Assembly: GCA_017453365.1 (NCBI GenBank)
Contig: JAFTKH010000010.1
Location: 1-48,578 of the forward strand
Direction of reading: 5' to 3'
DNA from: Clostridia bacterium
Lineage (GTDB): Bacteria; Bacillota; Clostridia; Oscillospirales; CAG-272
DNA: 48,578 bases
In this document: positions 8,657 to 16,457 of the stretch, piece after piece
How the letters are laid out: the number at the start of each line of letters is the position of its first letter
Numbering within the stretch: the first letter of the stretch is position 1
The notes under the pieces: model-generated
The model's database searches: none
What the model saw: only the letters and a program-made list of their open reading frames with translations
Told to the model about the DNA's origin: nothing
Made by a program: the position numbers and the translations under genes

Positions 8657-10065
8657 CTCTCGCGAACTCGCTCAAAGACCTTCATACCTACTGTGAGGAG
8701 GATAGGTATAAGCGGAATTGCCAATACTATCCTAGCTACGGTCGAGCCTCGTAAAAGACATAAAAGACCTGCGTAAAGAACGGCGAGCACATAGGTTATA
8801 GCCGTAGCCTTCAGCTTTACGGGATATTCACCCGACAGTCTTTTGAAAATTAGCGCGTTCAGGAAGAAAAGAATAATATATGAAAGCAGTGCCGACACGC
8901 TGACGAACCTGTAGTCTACGTGGGGCAGAACGGTGAAGGCGAGCGTCGTACTCACCAGAGCCGCTATTACAGACGGCAGGGACGATATTGCACTCCTTTC
9001 ATAGTACATCTCCCCTTGGACGGTTATGCTTGAGAGGAACATAGGCACTGCCGATAGCGATAGGGGATATACTGCGAGAAGAGAGCTGTGATATTCCGGC
9101 GGCGTGATAATCTTCATAGTCTCCGGTACAACCGATAGAATTAGCAGGGACAGAAGACAGAGCCCCGACGAGAGCAGATACAGCATATCCCGTATACCGT
9201 CGAATTCACCTCCGCGTATTTTTCGCAGTATCCACGGTGAGAGTGCCGAGATGAGGCCGTTAGTTATCATAGTTAGCGATAGACCGAGTGACATCGCTAC
9301 GGAATATCTTCCGAGCGCCTCTGTGCCGTGCATTCGTCCGACCGCTATCTCGCCTACCCGCAGTATCGCCGCCGCAGAAATGTAATGGGGTAATAGGGGA
9401 AGTGCCATACGGAGAAGATACCGCCATATATCAGGTGAAAACAGTCGCCGTCCTTCCTTCAGTATAACGAAAAGCAGTGGCACGGCTATAGCCGCGGCAG
9501 TGATAAAACCGCCGAATATTCTCGCCTCGGCGCGATAATTTGTCAGAACGATAAAAATTATGGATATGAAGGGAGCGCCCAGTGCCAGAATAACGTTTAA
9601 CAACGCTACGCTTTTGTATTTGTATTCATATTTTTCGCGTCCCGTGTATAGGTTTATTACGGCATTTACGAATATCTGCCCGAGTAAGAGCGCCGATATC
9701 GGAGTAGACAGTCCCGTGAGGCGGTTTATACCCTCGCGAAAGGCAAAATAAAGAACGCTGATTATAGAGAAGACCGTGGCAATAAGACCTACCGATGCGG
9801 AGAGAAACTCCGCGCGCCTGTCGGAGAATTTCTGCATTCCGCGAAGCGCTATTCCGCCCGTTATCTCCAGGGTCGCTATAACGGTGACTATTCCGAGATA
9901 AGTGTTGAAAAGCGGATAAAGACCGTATTCCTCGGCAGAGAGAAGTCGCGTGAAAATGGGAGTGCCGAGCACTCCTACGCTTCTTTGTAAGCTGGATGCC
10001 GCAATGTACCAAAGCGATGCCCGTGCAGGCAGCTTGACCCTCGGCGCCTTTTTGACCTCGTCCAA
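8653..10065 (-). CDS. Polysaccharide/lipid-linked oligosaccharide flippase-like membrane protein
   Basis: A 470-residue polytopic protein with about 12-14 hydrophobic segments. The N terminus is typical of the Wzx/MurJ-like flippase superfamily: LWYIAASSLQRSVGVLGTPIFTRLLSAEEYG. Members translocate lipid-linked sugars across the membrane; the cargo is unknown. The start is TTG at 10065 with GGGAG 9 bases upstream; no in-frame ATG is near. It is alone, convergent with the U32 gene (4-base overlap), far from the large sugar operon and only distantly similar to the flippase there. No convincing -10/-35 pair was fixed. Confidence 0.82.
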   Translation of the reverse strand: MDEVKKAPRVKLPARASLWYIAASSLQRSVGVLGTPIFTRLLSAEEYGLYPLFNTYLGIVTVIATLEITGGIALRGMQKFSDRRAEFLSASVGLIATVFSIISVLYFAFREGINRLTGLSTPISALLLGQIFVNAVINLYTGREKYEYKYKSVALLNVILALGAPFISIIFIVLTNYRAEARIFGGFITAAAIAVPLLFVILKEGRRLFSPDIWRYLLRMALPLLPHYISAAAILRVGEIAVGRMHGTEALGRYSVAMSLGLSLTMITNGLISALSPWILRKIRGGEFDGIRDMLYLLSSGLCLLSLLILSVVPETMKIITPPEYHSSLLAVYPLSLSAVPMFLSSITVQGEMYYERSAISSLPSVIAALVSTTLAFTVLPHVDYRFVSVSALLSYIILFFLNALIFKRLSGEYPVKLKATAITYVLAVLYAGLLCLLRGSTVARIVLAIPLIPILLTVGMKVFERVRES

Positions 10066-10158
10066 GATTTTTGCTCCCTTTATCTGTTTTTACTATTTTT
10101 TGCACTTTCTTGAGCTTTATAATAGTCATAAAATGCCAACCGCAAGGGAAAAAACGGA

Positions 10159-10190
10159 AAAAATGCAAGTTTTATGAAGAAAAATGCAAG
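10159..10190 (+). repeat. Direct repeat upstream of the gdhA promoter
   Basis: AAAAATGCAAG occurs at 10159-10169 and again at 10180-10190, offset 21 bases (two helical turns), ending 8 bases before the -35 box. The arrangement suits a regulator binding one DNA face. No family is recognised. Confidence 0.45.
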
Positions 10191-10197
10191 AAACCTA

Positions 10198-10226
10198 TTG
10201 ATTTTTAGAAGTGTTTGTTGTATAAT
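10198..10226 (+). promoter_or_regulatory. Promoter of glutamate dehydrogenase
   Basis: TTGATT (10198-10203), 17-base spacer, TATAAT (10221-10226). The ATG follows 41 bases later. Confidence 0.88.
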
Positions 10227-10267
10227 TACATCATTGATTTTAATATTTTTAGTAAGAGGTGATTTCT

Positions 10268-11617
10268 ATGTTTAAAATCGAGTACTTAAACGACCTTTAC
10301 GAGAGGGTTTGCCGCCGTAATGCGGGTGAGACCGAGTTCCACCAGACCGTATACGAGGTTCTTTCCTCTATTGAGCCCGTTCTTATTCAGAGACCCGAGC
10401 TCATTGAGAGCGGTGTTATGGAGCGCATCGTTGAGCCCGAGAGAATAATTAAATTCCGTGTTCCGTGGATTGACGACAGCGGTAAGGTGCAGGTTAACCG
10501 CGGCTTCAGAATTCAGTTCAACAGCGCTATAGGCCCTTATAAGGGCGGCCTTCGCTTCGACCCCTCGGTAAATGAGAGTATAATTAAGTTCCTCGGCTTT
10601 GAGCAGACCTTTAAGAATTCCTTGACCTCGCTTCCTATGGGTGGCGGTAAGGGCGGCTCCGACTTTGACCCGCAGGGTAAGAGTGATATGGAGGTTATGC
10701 GCTTCTGCCAGAGCTTTATGACCGAGCTCTCGAAGTACATAGGACAGGATACCGACGTTCCCGCGGGAGATATCGGTGTCGGCGCTCGTGAGGTAGGCTA
10801 CCTCTTCGGACAGTATAAGAGACTTCGTAATGAGTTTACGGGTGTTCTTACGGGTAAGGGTATCCCTTACGGAGGCTCGCTTATCCGTCCCGAGGCTACC
10901 GGCTTTGGCGCGGTATACTACACTGTGGAGATGCTTAAGTATTTCGGCGACAGTGTGAAGGGTAAGACCTTCGCCATCTCCGGCTTCGGAAACGTTGCTT
11001 GGGGTACCGTTAAGAAGGTGACGGAGCTTGGCGGTAAGGTTGTTACGATATCGGGCCCCGACGGATATGTATACGACCCCGACGGCATCGTAACTGAGGA
11101 AAAGATAAACTATATGCTTGAGATGCGCGCATCCTGCAGAAACAGAGTACAGGACTATGCTGATAAGTTCGGCGTACAGTTCTTCCCCGGCGAGAAGCCC
11201 TGGGGAGTTAAGGCTGACATTCTTATGCCCTGCGCTACACAGAATGAGGTAGGAATGAAGGAAGCCGAGGCCATAGTAAAGAACGGTATCAAGTACTACG
11301 TAGAGGTATCGAATATGCCTACGACGAACGAGGCTGTTGCATACCTTAAGGAAAACGGCGTTATAGTTGCTCCCTCGAAGGCAGTAAACGCAGGCGGTGT
11401 TGCGGTATCCGGACTTGAGATGTCGCAGAACTCGATGCGCTACTCCTGGAGTGCAGAGGAGGTTGACGCGAAGCTCTACACGATAATGAAGAATATCTTC
11501 GAGAACTCTGTGAAGGCTGCGAATACCTACGGACTTGGGGACGACCTTGTTGCGGGTGCGAATATAGCGGGATTTATTAAGGTCGCCGACGCGATGCTCG
11601 CACAGGGCGCAGTCTGA
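10268..11617 (+). CDS. gdhA: Glutamate dehydrogenase
   Basis: A 449-residue hexameric-type enzyme interconverting 2-oxoglutarate plus ammonia and glutamate. Hallmarks are the substrate pocket GGLRFDPSVN, the lysine-containing LPMGGGKGGSDFDP, the DVPAGDIGVGAREVGYL segment, the Rossmann loop ISGFGNVAWG, and APSKAVNAGGVAVSG. The second half is very close to Clostridium symbiosum GDH as I remember it (GPDGYVYDPDGI, YADKFGVQFFPGEKPWG), which is NAD-specific; E. coli-type enzymes of the same length use NADP, so the coenzyme is left open. The start is ATG 10268 preceded by AGAGGTGA; a GTG three codons earlier lies inside that box. The gene is monocistronic, with a strong promoter and simple, biased codon use suggesting high expression. 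Confidence 0.96.
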   Translation: MFKIEYLNDLYERVCRRNAGETEFHQTVYEVLSSIEPVLIQRPELIESGVMERIVEPERIIKFRVPWIDDSGKVQVNRGFRIQFNSAIGPYKGGLRFDPSVNESIIKFLGFEQTFKNSLTSLPMGGGKGGSDFDPQGKSDMEVMRFCQSFMTELSKYIGQDTDVPAGDIGVGAREVGYLFGQYKRLRNEFTGVLTGKGIPYGGSLIRPEATGFGAVYYTVEMLKYFGDSVKGKTFAISGFGNVAWGTVKKVTELGGKVVTISGPDGYVYDPDGIVTEEKINYMLEMRASCRNRVQDYADKFGVQFFPGEKPWGVKADILMPCATQNEVGMKEAEAIVKNGIKYYVEVSNMPTTNEAVAYLKENGVIVAPSKAVNAGGVAVSGLEMSQNSMRYSWSAEEVDAKLYTIMKNIFENSVKAANTYGLGDDLVAGANIAGFIKVADAMLAQGAV

Positions 11618-11627
11618 TTTTTTGTGA

Positions 11628-11726
11628 TTTTTCCCGTTTTTGCCCAAGCTCGACGAGTCTATGATTTGGCGCACCGCTCTTGATGCCGACGACCTCGCAG
11701 GACTTCGTGCATACTTTGAGCAGTAA
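11628..11726 (+). pseudogene. Short 3' remnant of an unknown gene
   Basis: Between gdhA and its likely terminator an open stretch ends in TAA at 11724-11726 and reads LPKLDESMIWRTALD, then ADDLAGLRAYFEQ. It looks like the true C terminus of a protein: balanced, amphipathic, with codon use like the neighbours. It lacks a start with ribosome binding site, and the frame closes at 11625-11627. I do not recognise the parent protein. It could also be chance. Confidence 0.35.
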
Positions 11727-11743
11727 GCAGAAAAATAAAGGAG

Positions 11744-11780
11744 TGGCGATGGAAGAAAATTCCATCGCCATTTTCTCTTT
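11744..11780 (+). terminator. Rho-independent terminator downstream of gdhA
   Basis: 11-bp stem TGGCGATGGAA (11744-11754) / TTCCATCGCCA (11760-11770), loop GAAAA, followed by TTTTCTCTTT. It lies 127 bases beyond the gdhA stop, behind the gene remnant. Confidence 0.85.
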
Positions 11781-11799
11781 GTTAAAAACTTTCAACACA

Positions 11800-11947
11800 T
11801 GCCATTTTGTCCACAAGAGCTCTATGACAGGATGTCCGTAGTAGCATGTCAATTTGTCCGGCATATAATAAAGATAATATAAAAACAATTTAATAATCAA
11901 TCTAATAAAAGTGTGCGCGCGTGAAGCGCGAGAATGACATTTTGTCA
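11800..11947. repeat. Four copies of a 13-bp TGnCAnnnTGTC repeat
   Basis: Copies are TGCCATTTTGTCC (11800-11812), TGACAGGATGTCC (11825-11837), TGTCAATTTGTCC (11847-11859) and TGACATTTTGTCA (11935-11947). The last is a near-perfect dyad. An AT-rich stretch and a small GCGCG hairpin (around 11911-11930) lie between copies three and four. Multiple short repeats with TGTCC recall the multiple terminal repeats of IS21-family elements; an array of operators is the alternative. No transposase and no gene is present. Confidence 0.45.
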
Positions 11948-12060
11948 TATTGCTTATTATTGATTGTTGAAAATCACCAAGACTAGGTGAGAAAGACACC
12001 CGTTTTTTTGTACTGCTCCCGTACTTACCGGCGCGTAAAGGCTTGGTATAATATGAGTGA

Positions 12061-12101
12061 AGAAAAAAGAGAGCACCACGAGCTCGCCGCTATGCTCTCT
12101 T
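12061..12101 (-). terminator. Terminator of the cofE-like/GH88 operon
   Basis: On the minus strand a 9-bp stem AAGAGAGCA / TGCTCTCTT (12067-12075 with 12093-12101) encloses a 17-base loop and is followed by TTTTTTCTTC. It is 15 bases after the stop of the last GH88 gene. Confidence 0.85.
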
Positions 12102-12115
12102 AATAATGATGTAAT

Positions 12116-13309
12116 TTACCAGTATCTTACCCAATCGGGCTTGAGGTATCTTGTCAGCGCCTCAAGGTAGAAGTAGTCGCCGTATACAGCGCACTCGTCA
12201 AAGCCGTAGCCCTGCGGGAGCGCGTGAGAAACATGGTGTATAAAGCCGTCGAAGGGAATACCGATATCCGTAGTGCAGTTATCGATAACTGCCTCGAGAA
12301 GCTGTGCTGCCGCACTTTCGAAAACAACCTTATCCGAGTCGCTCTCGGGAAGCAGGCTTGCCATTTCTCTCATACCGCACAGAGAGGCACACGCCGCCGA
12401 TGCATCCCTGTAGTTGTCCGGTGTTGTGAACACGTAGTCCCAGCAGGGAATCATATCATCGGGGAGATGGTTAAGCATATAGTAGCTGACCCCCCGGTGT
12501 ACGTTCTTTAAGAATTCCTCGTGCGCGTAGGAGTACGCGAGTGCGAAGCCGTACACACCCCACGCGTGACCGCGAGACCAGCAGGAGTCGTCGGAGTACC
12601 CTTGGAAGGTAAGGCCGCGAACAGGGCCTGCGGTTTTTGGGTCGAATTGATAGTGATGATAGGATGAGCCGTCCGAACGGATAAGAAGCTGCTCGGTCGT
12701 TCTGGTGTGGTCGAGCGCCGCCTGATACAGCTCGGGCCTCCCCGTCGCTTCCGCGCCCCAGAAAAGAAGCGGTGCGTTCATAAGAGAGTCCATCATGGTG
12801 CGGCATCCCGTACCGTAATTCCAGCCCTTGTGGTTTCTAATAATAAATTTGCCCTCTTTACTGTAGTTCGGCTCATAGAGGTATTCCGCTGCATCCTTCG
12901 CGAGTTGGTATGCGAATTCGCTGCCCGTTATCTTGTATGCCGCGAGAGCAGAGGGAATGAATACGAATCCGAGGTCGTGGTCGTCGACACCTACGCGGTT
13001 ATCAAGCCTGTCACGGAAGGATTTTAGCTGATATTCCGCACACTCGCGGAAATACTTGTTACCTGTGAGCTCGTAGGCGAGCCAGTTACAGCCCGAGTAC
13101 ATACCGTGCTGCCAGTCGTTGTTCGGACGGGGCAGATACTTATAATTCTGCGAGCACATCCACGGGTAGCTGTCAAGGCCGAAGCGGCGATTTCTCTCCT
13201 CGAGCTTGTCAACGACGGCTTCTGCCGCTCGCTCCAGCTTATTCTTTGATATCTCGGGGATATTCGAATACTTTTTCGGATTGTTCAGTATAATCTTTTC
13301 GGTTATCAT
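12116..13309 (-). CDS. Unsaturated glucuronyl hydrolase-like GH88 enzyme (copy 1)
   Basis: A 397-residue alpha6/alpha6-barrel glycoside hydrolase. GH88 enzymes hydrate and release the unsaturated 4,5-uronic acid left at the end of oligosaccharides by polysaccharide lyases. The two catalytic-region aspartates of the family are visible: Asp 112 in DHDLGF and Asp 174 in TMMDSLMN. The conserved SDDSCWSRGHAWG motif follows. There is no signal peptide, so it acts in the cytosol on imported fragments. AGGAG precedes the ATG. It is the last gene of the operon, 18 bases after its tandem paralogue. No transporter or lyase is nearby, so the source of its substrate is unclear. Confidence 0.88.
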   Translation of the reverse strand: MITEKIILNNPKKYSNIPEISKNKLERAAEAVVDKLEERNRRFGLDSYPWMCSQNYKYLPRPNNDWQHGMYSGCNWLAYELTGNKYFRECAEYQLKSFRDRLDNRVGVDDHDLGFVFIPSALAAYKITGSEFAYQLAKDAAEYLYEPNYSKEGKFIIRNHKGWNYGTGCRTMMDSLMNAPLLFWGAEATGRPELYQAALDHTRTTEQLLIRSDGSSYHHYQFDPKTAGPVRGLTFQGYSDDSCWSRGHAWGVYGFALAYSYAHEEFLKNVHRGVSYYMLNHLPDDMIPCWDYVFTTPDNYRDASAACASLCGMREMASLLPESDSDKVVFESAAAQLLEAVIDNCTTDIGIPFDGFIHHVSHALPQGYGFDECAVYGDYFYLEALTRYLKPDWVRYW

Positions 13310-13327
13310 ACTCTCTCCTCTCTCCTT

Positions 13328-14500
13328 TTACCAATATCTCACCCAATCGGGCTTGAGGTATCTTGTCAGCGCCTCGAGGTAGAAGTAGTCGCCGTATACG
13401 GCGCATTCGTCAATGCCCTGGCCCTGCGGCTTCGCGTGGGTTACCTTGTTTACAAGGCCGTCGTAATCTACACCTATATCTCCTGTGCAGTTATCGATAA
13501 CTGCCTCGACTATCTGCGCAGCAGCACTCTTAAATACATTTTTCTGCTCTGCCGTGTCGGGCAGGTGCTTCGCCATCTCGAGCATACCGCATGCGGAAAT
13601 AAGACCGGCCGACGAATCGCGGGACTCTTCTCCGGAGATGAAATCGTAATCCCAATAGGGAATACAGTCCTCGGGCAGGTGATTTAGCATAAAGTAGGTG
13701 ATGTCACGGTGGAGTCCGGGAAGGAAGTCCGCACCCGTGTAATCGTACGCTACGGGGAAGCCGTAGATGCCCCAAGCGTGACCGCGCGACCAGCAGGAGT
13801 CGTCGCTGTGACCCTGAAGCGTCCAGCCCTTTATCGGTTCTTCGGTTTCGGGGTCGAATATGTAGTGGTGGTATGACGAGCCGTCAGCACGTATTAAGAG
13901 CTTGTTCGTCGTTATCGACTGATTAAGACCTGCTTCGGTATATTTCGAGTCGCCAGTCTCCTTACCCGCCCACAGTAGGAGAGTCGCGTTCATAAGGGTG
14001 TCCATCATAGTGTGGTGACCCGTCGTCTTTATACACTTGTACTCGCTCTTCGGGAAATAGCGCTCCGCCATAACGTAGTCGGCGGTGTCGAGAGCTATCT
14101 TGCGGGCGTATTCGTTGCCCGTTATCTTCCATGCCGCAACGCACGAGGGCATAAAGGGGAAGCCCACGTCGTGGCCCTCAATACCGATTTTCCCGTCTAG
14201 GCGCACCTTATACGACGGAATATGGCTCTCCGCTTCTTTTCTAAAGAACTCATTACCCGTGAGCTCATACGCGAGCCAATAACAGCCCGTGTACATTCCT
14301 GCCTCCCAGTTTTTGTTCTCGGCACACTCGTACTTGAAGTTTTTCGTGCAGGTGCCGGGGAAGGCGCAGGGGTTCTTCTTCGCGAACTCTTCGAGCTTAT
14401 CTGTAGCCTTCTCTGCCGCGCGAACAAGCTTCTCACGGCTGATTTCGGGAATTTTTGCAAACCTCTCGGGTTGGTTTAGCACTATCTTTTCAGTTACCAT
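13328..14500 (-). CDS. Unsaturated glucuronyl hydrolase-like GH88 enzyme (copy 2)
   Basis: A 390-residue paralogue of the next gene, same fold and family. Key residues are Asp 111 (GHDVGF), Asp 167 (TMMDTLMN) and the SDDSCWSRGHAWG motif. The last 27 residues of the two copies are identical (DECAVYGDYF through DWVRYW) and their DNA there differs at few sites, while the N-terminal halves differ clearly. This points to duplication with later exchange at the 3' ends. AGAGGAG lies 9 bases before the ATG. It starts 30 bases after the stop of the CofE-like gene and is co-transcribed with it. The two copies probably differ in substrate linkage. Confidence 0.88.
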   Translation of the reverse strand: MVTEKIVLNQPERFAKIPEISREKLVRAAEKATDKLEEFAKKNPCAFPGTCTKNFKYECAENKNWEAGMYTGCYWLAYELTGNEFFRKEAESHIPSYKVRLDGKIGIEGHDVGFPFMPSCVAAWKITGNEYARKIALDTADYVMAERYFPKSEYKCIKTTGHHTMMDTLMNATLLLWAGKETGDSKYTEAGLNQSITTNKLLIRADGSSYHHYIFDPETEEPIKGWTLQGHSDDSCWSRGHAWGIYGFPVAYDYTGADFLPGLHRDITYFMLNHLPEDCIPYWDYDFISGEESRDSSAGLISACGMLEMAKHLPDTAEQKNVFKSAAAQIVEAVIDNCTGDIGVDYDGLVNKVTHAKPQGQGIDECAVYGDYFYLEALTRYLKPDWVRYW

Positions 14501-14530
14501 AATATAGCTCCTCTTGTTCTTATGCTTGAA

Positions 14531-15727
14531 TTAATACTCGGTCGTGTAGTTGTCGAAATAACCCTGAATATAAACTATCGGAGTACCCTTATCGCCGGAG
14601 CCAGAGGTGAGGTCGCAGAGCGAGCCTATAAGGTCGGTGAGCTGTCTTGGCGTCGTGCCCTCACTCGCCATATTACCAACGAGGTCGGCATCCTTCTTTA
14701 CTATCTCGCCCTTAATAGCTTCCTTAAGCGCGTCGCCGGAGAGAGCTGCAAAGTCGTTATCTGCAAGATATTTGAGCTTGAGCTCGTTCGGAGTACCCTC
14801 GAGCCCCTTTGTGTACGCGGGAGAAACTACGGGGTCTGCGAGCTCCCAAATTTTCCCTACGGGGTCCTTGAATGCACCGTCTCCGTATACCATTACCTCA
14901 ACGCGCTTACCCGTAGCGGCGAATATTCTTCTCTGTATTTCGTCGACAATCGGCTGGCAGTCGCGCGGGAAGAGCTTAACCTCGTCTTCCGTAGCCTTGT
15001 TGGAGCCGAGAAGGCCGTAGTGCTCGTTATAGCCCGAGCCGTCGACGGGAGCATTCAGTATCTCGTCGAGTCCGAAGACACGCTCTGCACCCGCTGCGCG
15101 AAGCAGGCGCTTCGTTCTCGCTCTTGTGTGAATGTCACAGTTGAGAACGTTTTTAGTGTATGAGAGTATAGCTCTCGGGTCGTTCGCGAATATTATCTCG
15201 CACTCAGCGCCCGCCTCTTTTATAAGGCTCTCGTAATACTCGACGTAGTCGACACCCGTGAAGCGGTGCTTCTCATAGCCGAAGAGCTCGCGGTAGGTCT
15301 TAAGGTCGAGGACGTCGCGATAGGGGTCTACACCGCGCTCGTCGAGCATATCGAGCGAGATAAGGTGGTTTCCGACCTCGTCGGACGGATAGGATAGCAT
15401 AAGAACTATCTTTTTAGCACCCGACGCAATACCGCGAAGACAGATAGCGAAACGGTTTCTCGAGAGAATGGGGAAGATAACTCCCACGCACTCACCGCCG
15501 AATTTCGCCCTTACGTCCTTCGCAATATCCGACACTGACGCATAGTTGCCCTGCGCACGTGCGACGATAGCCTCGGTCATAGCGACTATGTCTCTGTCGC
15601 GTATCTCATATCCCTCTGACTTCGCTGCCTCGAGCACACAGTCCGTTACGATATCGGGAATACTGTCACCCTTTCTGATAATCGGTGCTCTTACACCTCT
15701 TGATACGGTACCTACCATACGGCTCAT
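14531..15727 (-). CDS. Coenzyme F420-0:L-glutamate ligase-like protein (CofE/FbiB fold)
   Basis: A 398-residue protein of the F420 gamma-glutamyl ligase family, the longer form seen in Bacillota. The N terminus reads VRAPIIRKGDSIPDIV, then DRDIVAMTEAIVARAQGNY, typical for this group. CofE adds glutamate to F420-0 with GTP in methanogens and actinobacteria. No other F420 gene is present and most Clostridia are not known to make F420, so another amide ligation is likely. AAGGAG precedes the ATG. It is first in an operon with two GH88 genes and has its own promoter; the functional link to uronate release is not obvious. Confidence 0.8.
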   Translation of the reverse strand: MSRMVGTVSRGVRAPIIRKGDSIPDIVTDCVLEAAKSEGYEIRDRDIVAMTEAIVARAQGNYASVSDIAKDVRAKFGGECVGVIFPILSRNRFAICLRGIASGAKKIVLMLSYPSDEVGNHLISLDMLDERGVDPYRDVLDLKTYRELFGYEKHRFTGVDYVEYYESLIKEAGAECEIIFANDPRAILSYTKNVLNCDIHTRARTKRLLRAAGAERVFGLDEILNAPVDGSGYNEHYGLLGSNKATEDEVKLFPRDCQPIVDEIQRRIFAATGKRVEVMVYGDGAFKDPVGKIWELADPVVSPAYTKGLEGTPNELKLKYLADNDFAALSGDALKEAIKGEIVKKDADLVGNMASEGTTPRQLTDLIGSLCDLTSGSGDKGTPIVYIQGYFDNYTTEY

Positions 15728-15779
15728 AATTGTTTCTCCTTAATGCTCTTTTTATAAGAGCCAAAAAATTACCATAATA

Positions 15780-15808
15780 AGTATATCACAATTGTTTTAA
15801 AAAGTAAA
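15780..15808 (-). promoter_or_regulatory. Promoter of the cofE-like/GH88 operon
   Basis: On the minus strand TTTACT (15808-15803), 17-base spacer, TATACT (15785-15780). The leader holds a small GCTCTT/AAGAGC hairpin before the AAGGAG box. Confidence 0.8.
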
Positions 15809-15852
15809 CATTTAGAGAAGAAAATATTTTTTAAATTTTTACGGGTGAGAGC

Positions 15853-15888
15853 AAGAAAAAGAGAGGGAGCTTGCCGACGGCAAGCTCC
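15853..15888 (-). terminator. Terminator of the fakA-plsX-acp operon
   Basis: 10-bp stem GGAGCTTGCC / GGCAAGCTCC (15866-15875 with 15879-15888), 3-base loop, followed on the minus strand by CTCTCTTTTTC. It closes the operon that starts with fakA. Confidence 0.9.
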
Positions 15889-15910
15889 ACCAGAAAAGAG
15901 TTTATCAGAT

Positions 15911-16217
15911 TTATTTCTTCTCATAGAGAAGGATAGATACATCGAACGGTGCGACGCACTTATCGCTGCCGTAGTAGACTCTCGTGAGCTCGTACTCGGA
16001 GGAAGTGACGGTGATGTCTGCCGCCATGTCGTTCGACGCGAGCATAGGACCCATCGTTCCTATCTCCTCGGCAAGACAGGGCTTACCGCTCACGCGAGCA
16101 GCACTCCATCATAACGTCGTCAAGAACCTCGGCGTCGAAGGAGCGCCACATATCCGCGCCCGCGTTGGACGCCCGGTAGTTACGTTATATGATGAAATCC
16201 GCAATGCCCCCGTTGGG
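15911..16217 (-). pseudogene. Remnant of a cellulase-like glycoside hydrolase gene
   Basis: Directly after the ACP stop codon, and in its frame, the minus strand reads PNGGIADFII, a TAA stop (16187-16185), RNYRASNAGADMWRSFD, then DDVMMECCSRER and TAA at 16085-16083. Sequence continues in another frame from 16093 as SGKPCLAEEIGTMGPMLAS to a TAA at 15911. Together these match the C-terminal part of a TIM-barrel hydrolase (GH5/GH42-like), with GADMWRSFD and a catalytic-glutamate-like AEEIG strand. It has an in-frame stop, a one-base frameshift, no N-terminal part and probably an internal deletion before the last 30 residues. The exact family is uncertain. Confidence 0.7.
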
Positions 16218-16445
16218 TTATTTCGTCGCCTTATTCTCGACGTATCTGCATACGTCGCCTACCGTCTCGAATTTTACGAACTCGGTGAAGCGGAAGCCGA
16301 AGGCGTCCTCTATCTCCATCGACATCATCATAATGGCGAGGGAATCGAAGCCGAGGTCGTCGATGAGCGTCGTGCTCTCGGTTACCGTGTCCATATCCAC
16401 GTCGGGTACTACACGGGTAAGTATAGCTTTGAGTCTTTCTAACAT
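16218..16445 (-). CDS. Acyl carrier protein
   Basis: A 75-residue acidic four-helix protein. The 4'-phosphopantetheine attachment serine is in GFDSLA (DSL motif), followed by MSMEIEDAFGF, typical of the recognition helix. It carries acyl chains as thioesters. It differs from a housekeeping AcpP in lacking nearby fab genes; it sits 12 bases after the GNAT acyltransferase gene in the fakA operon, suggesting a dedicated carrier. The GGAG box overlaps the gene gap. Confidence 0.92.
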   Translation of the reverse strand: MLERLKAILTRVVPDVDMDTVTESTTLIDDLGFDSLAIMMMSMEIEDAFGFRFTEFVKFETVGDVCRYVENKATK

Positions 16446-16457
16446 ATCGTCACTCCG

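Noticed and set aside
10286..11674. 462-codon open frame on the minus strand across gdhA
   Set aside because: It mirrors the highly biased codons of gdhA, has no family features and no ribosome binding site. It is an antisense shadow.
12040..12056. Extended -10-like TTGGTATAAT on the plus strand
   Set aside because: No -35 at correct spacing and no plus-strand gene follows; it faces the end of a minus-strand operon.
14522..15163. 213-codon open frame on the plus strand inside the CofE-like gene
   Set aside because: No family features and no start signal; shadow of a conserved gene.
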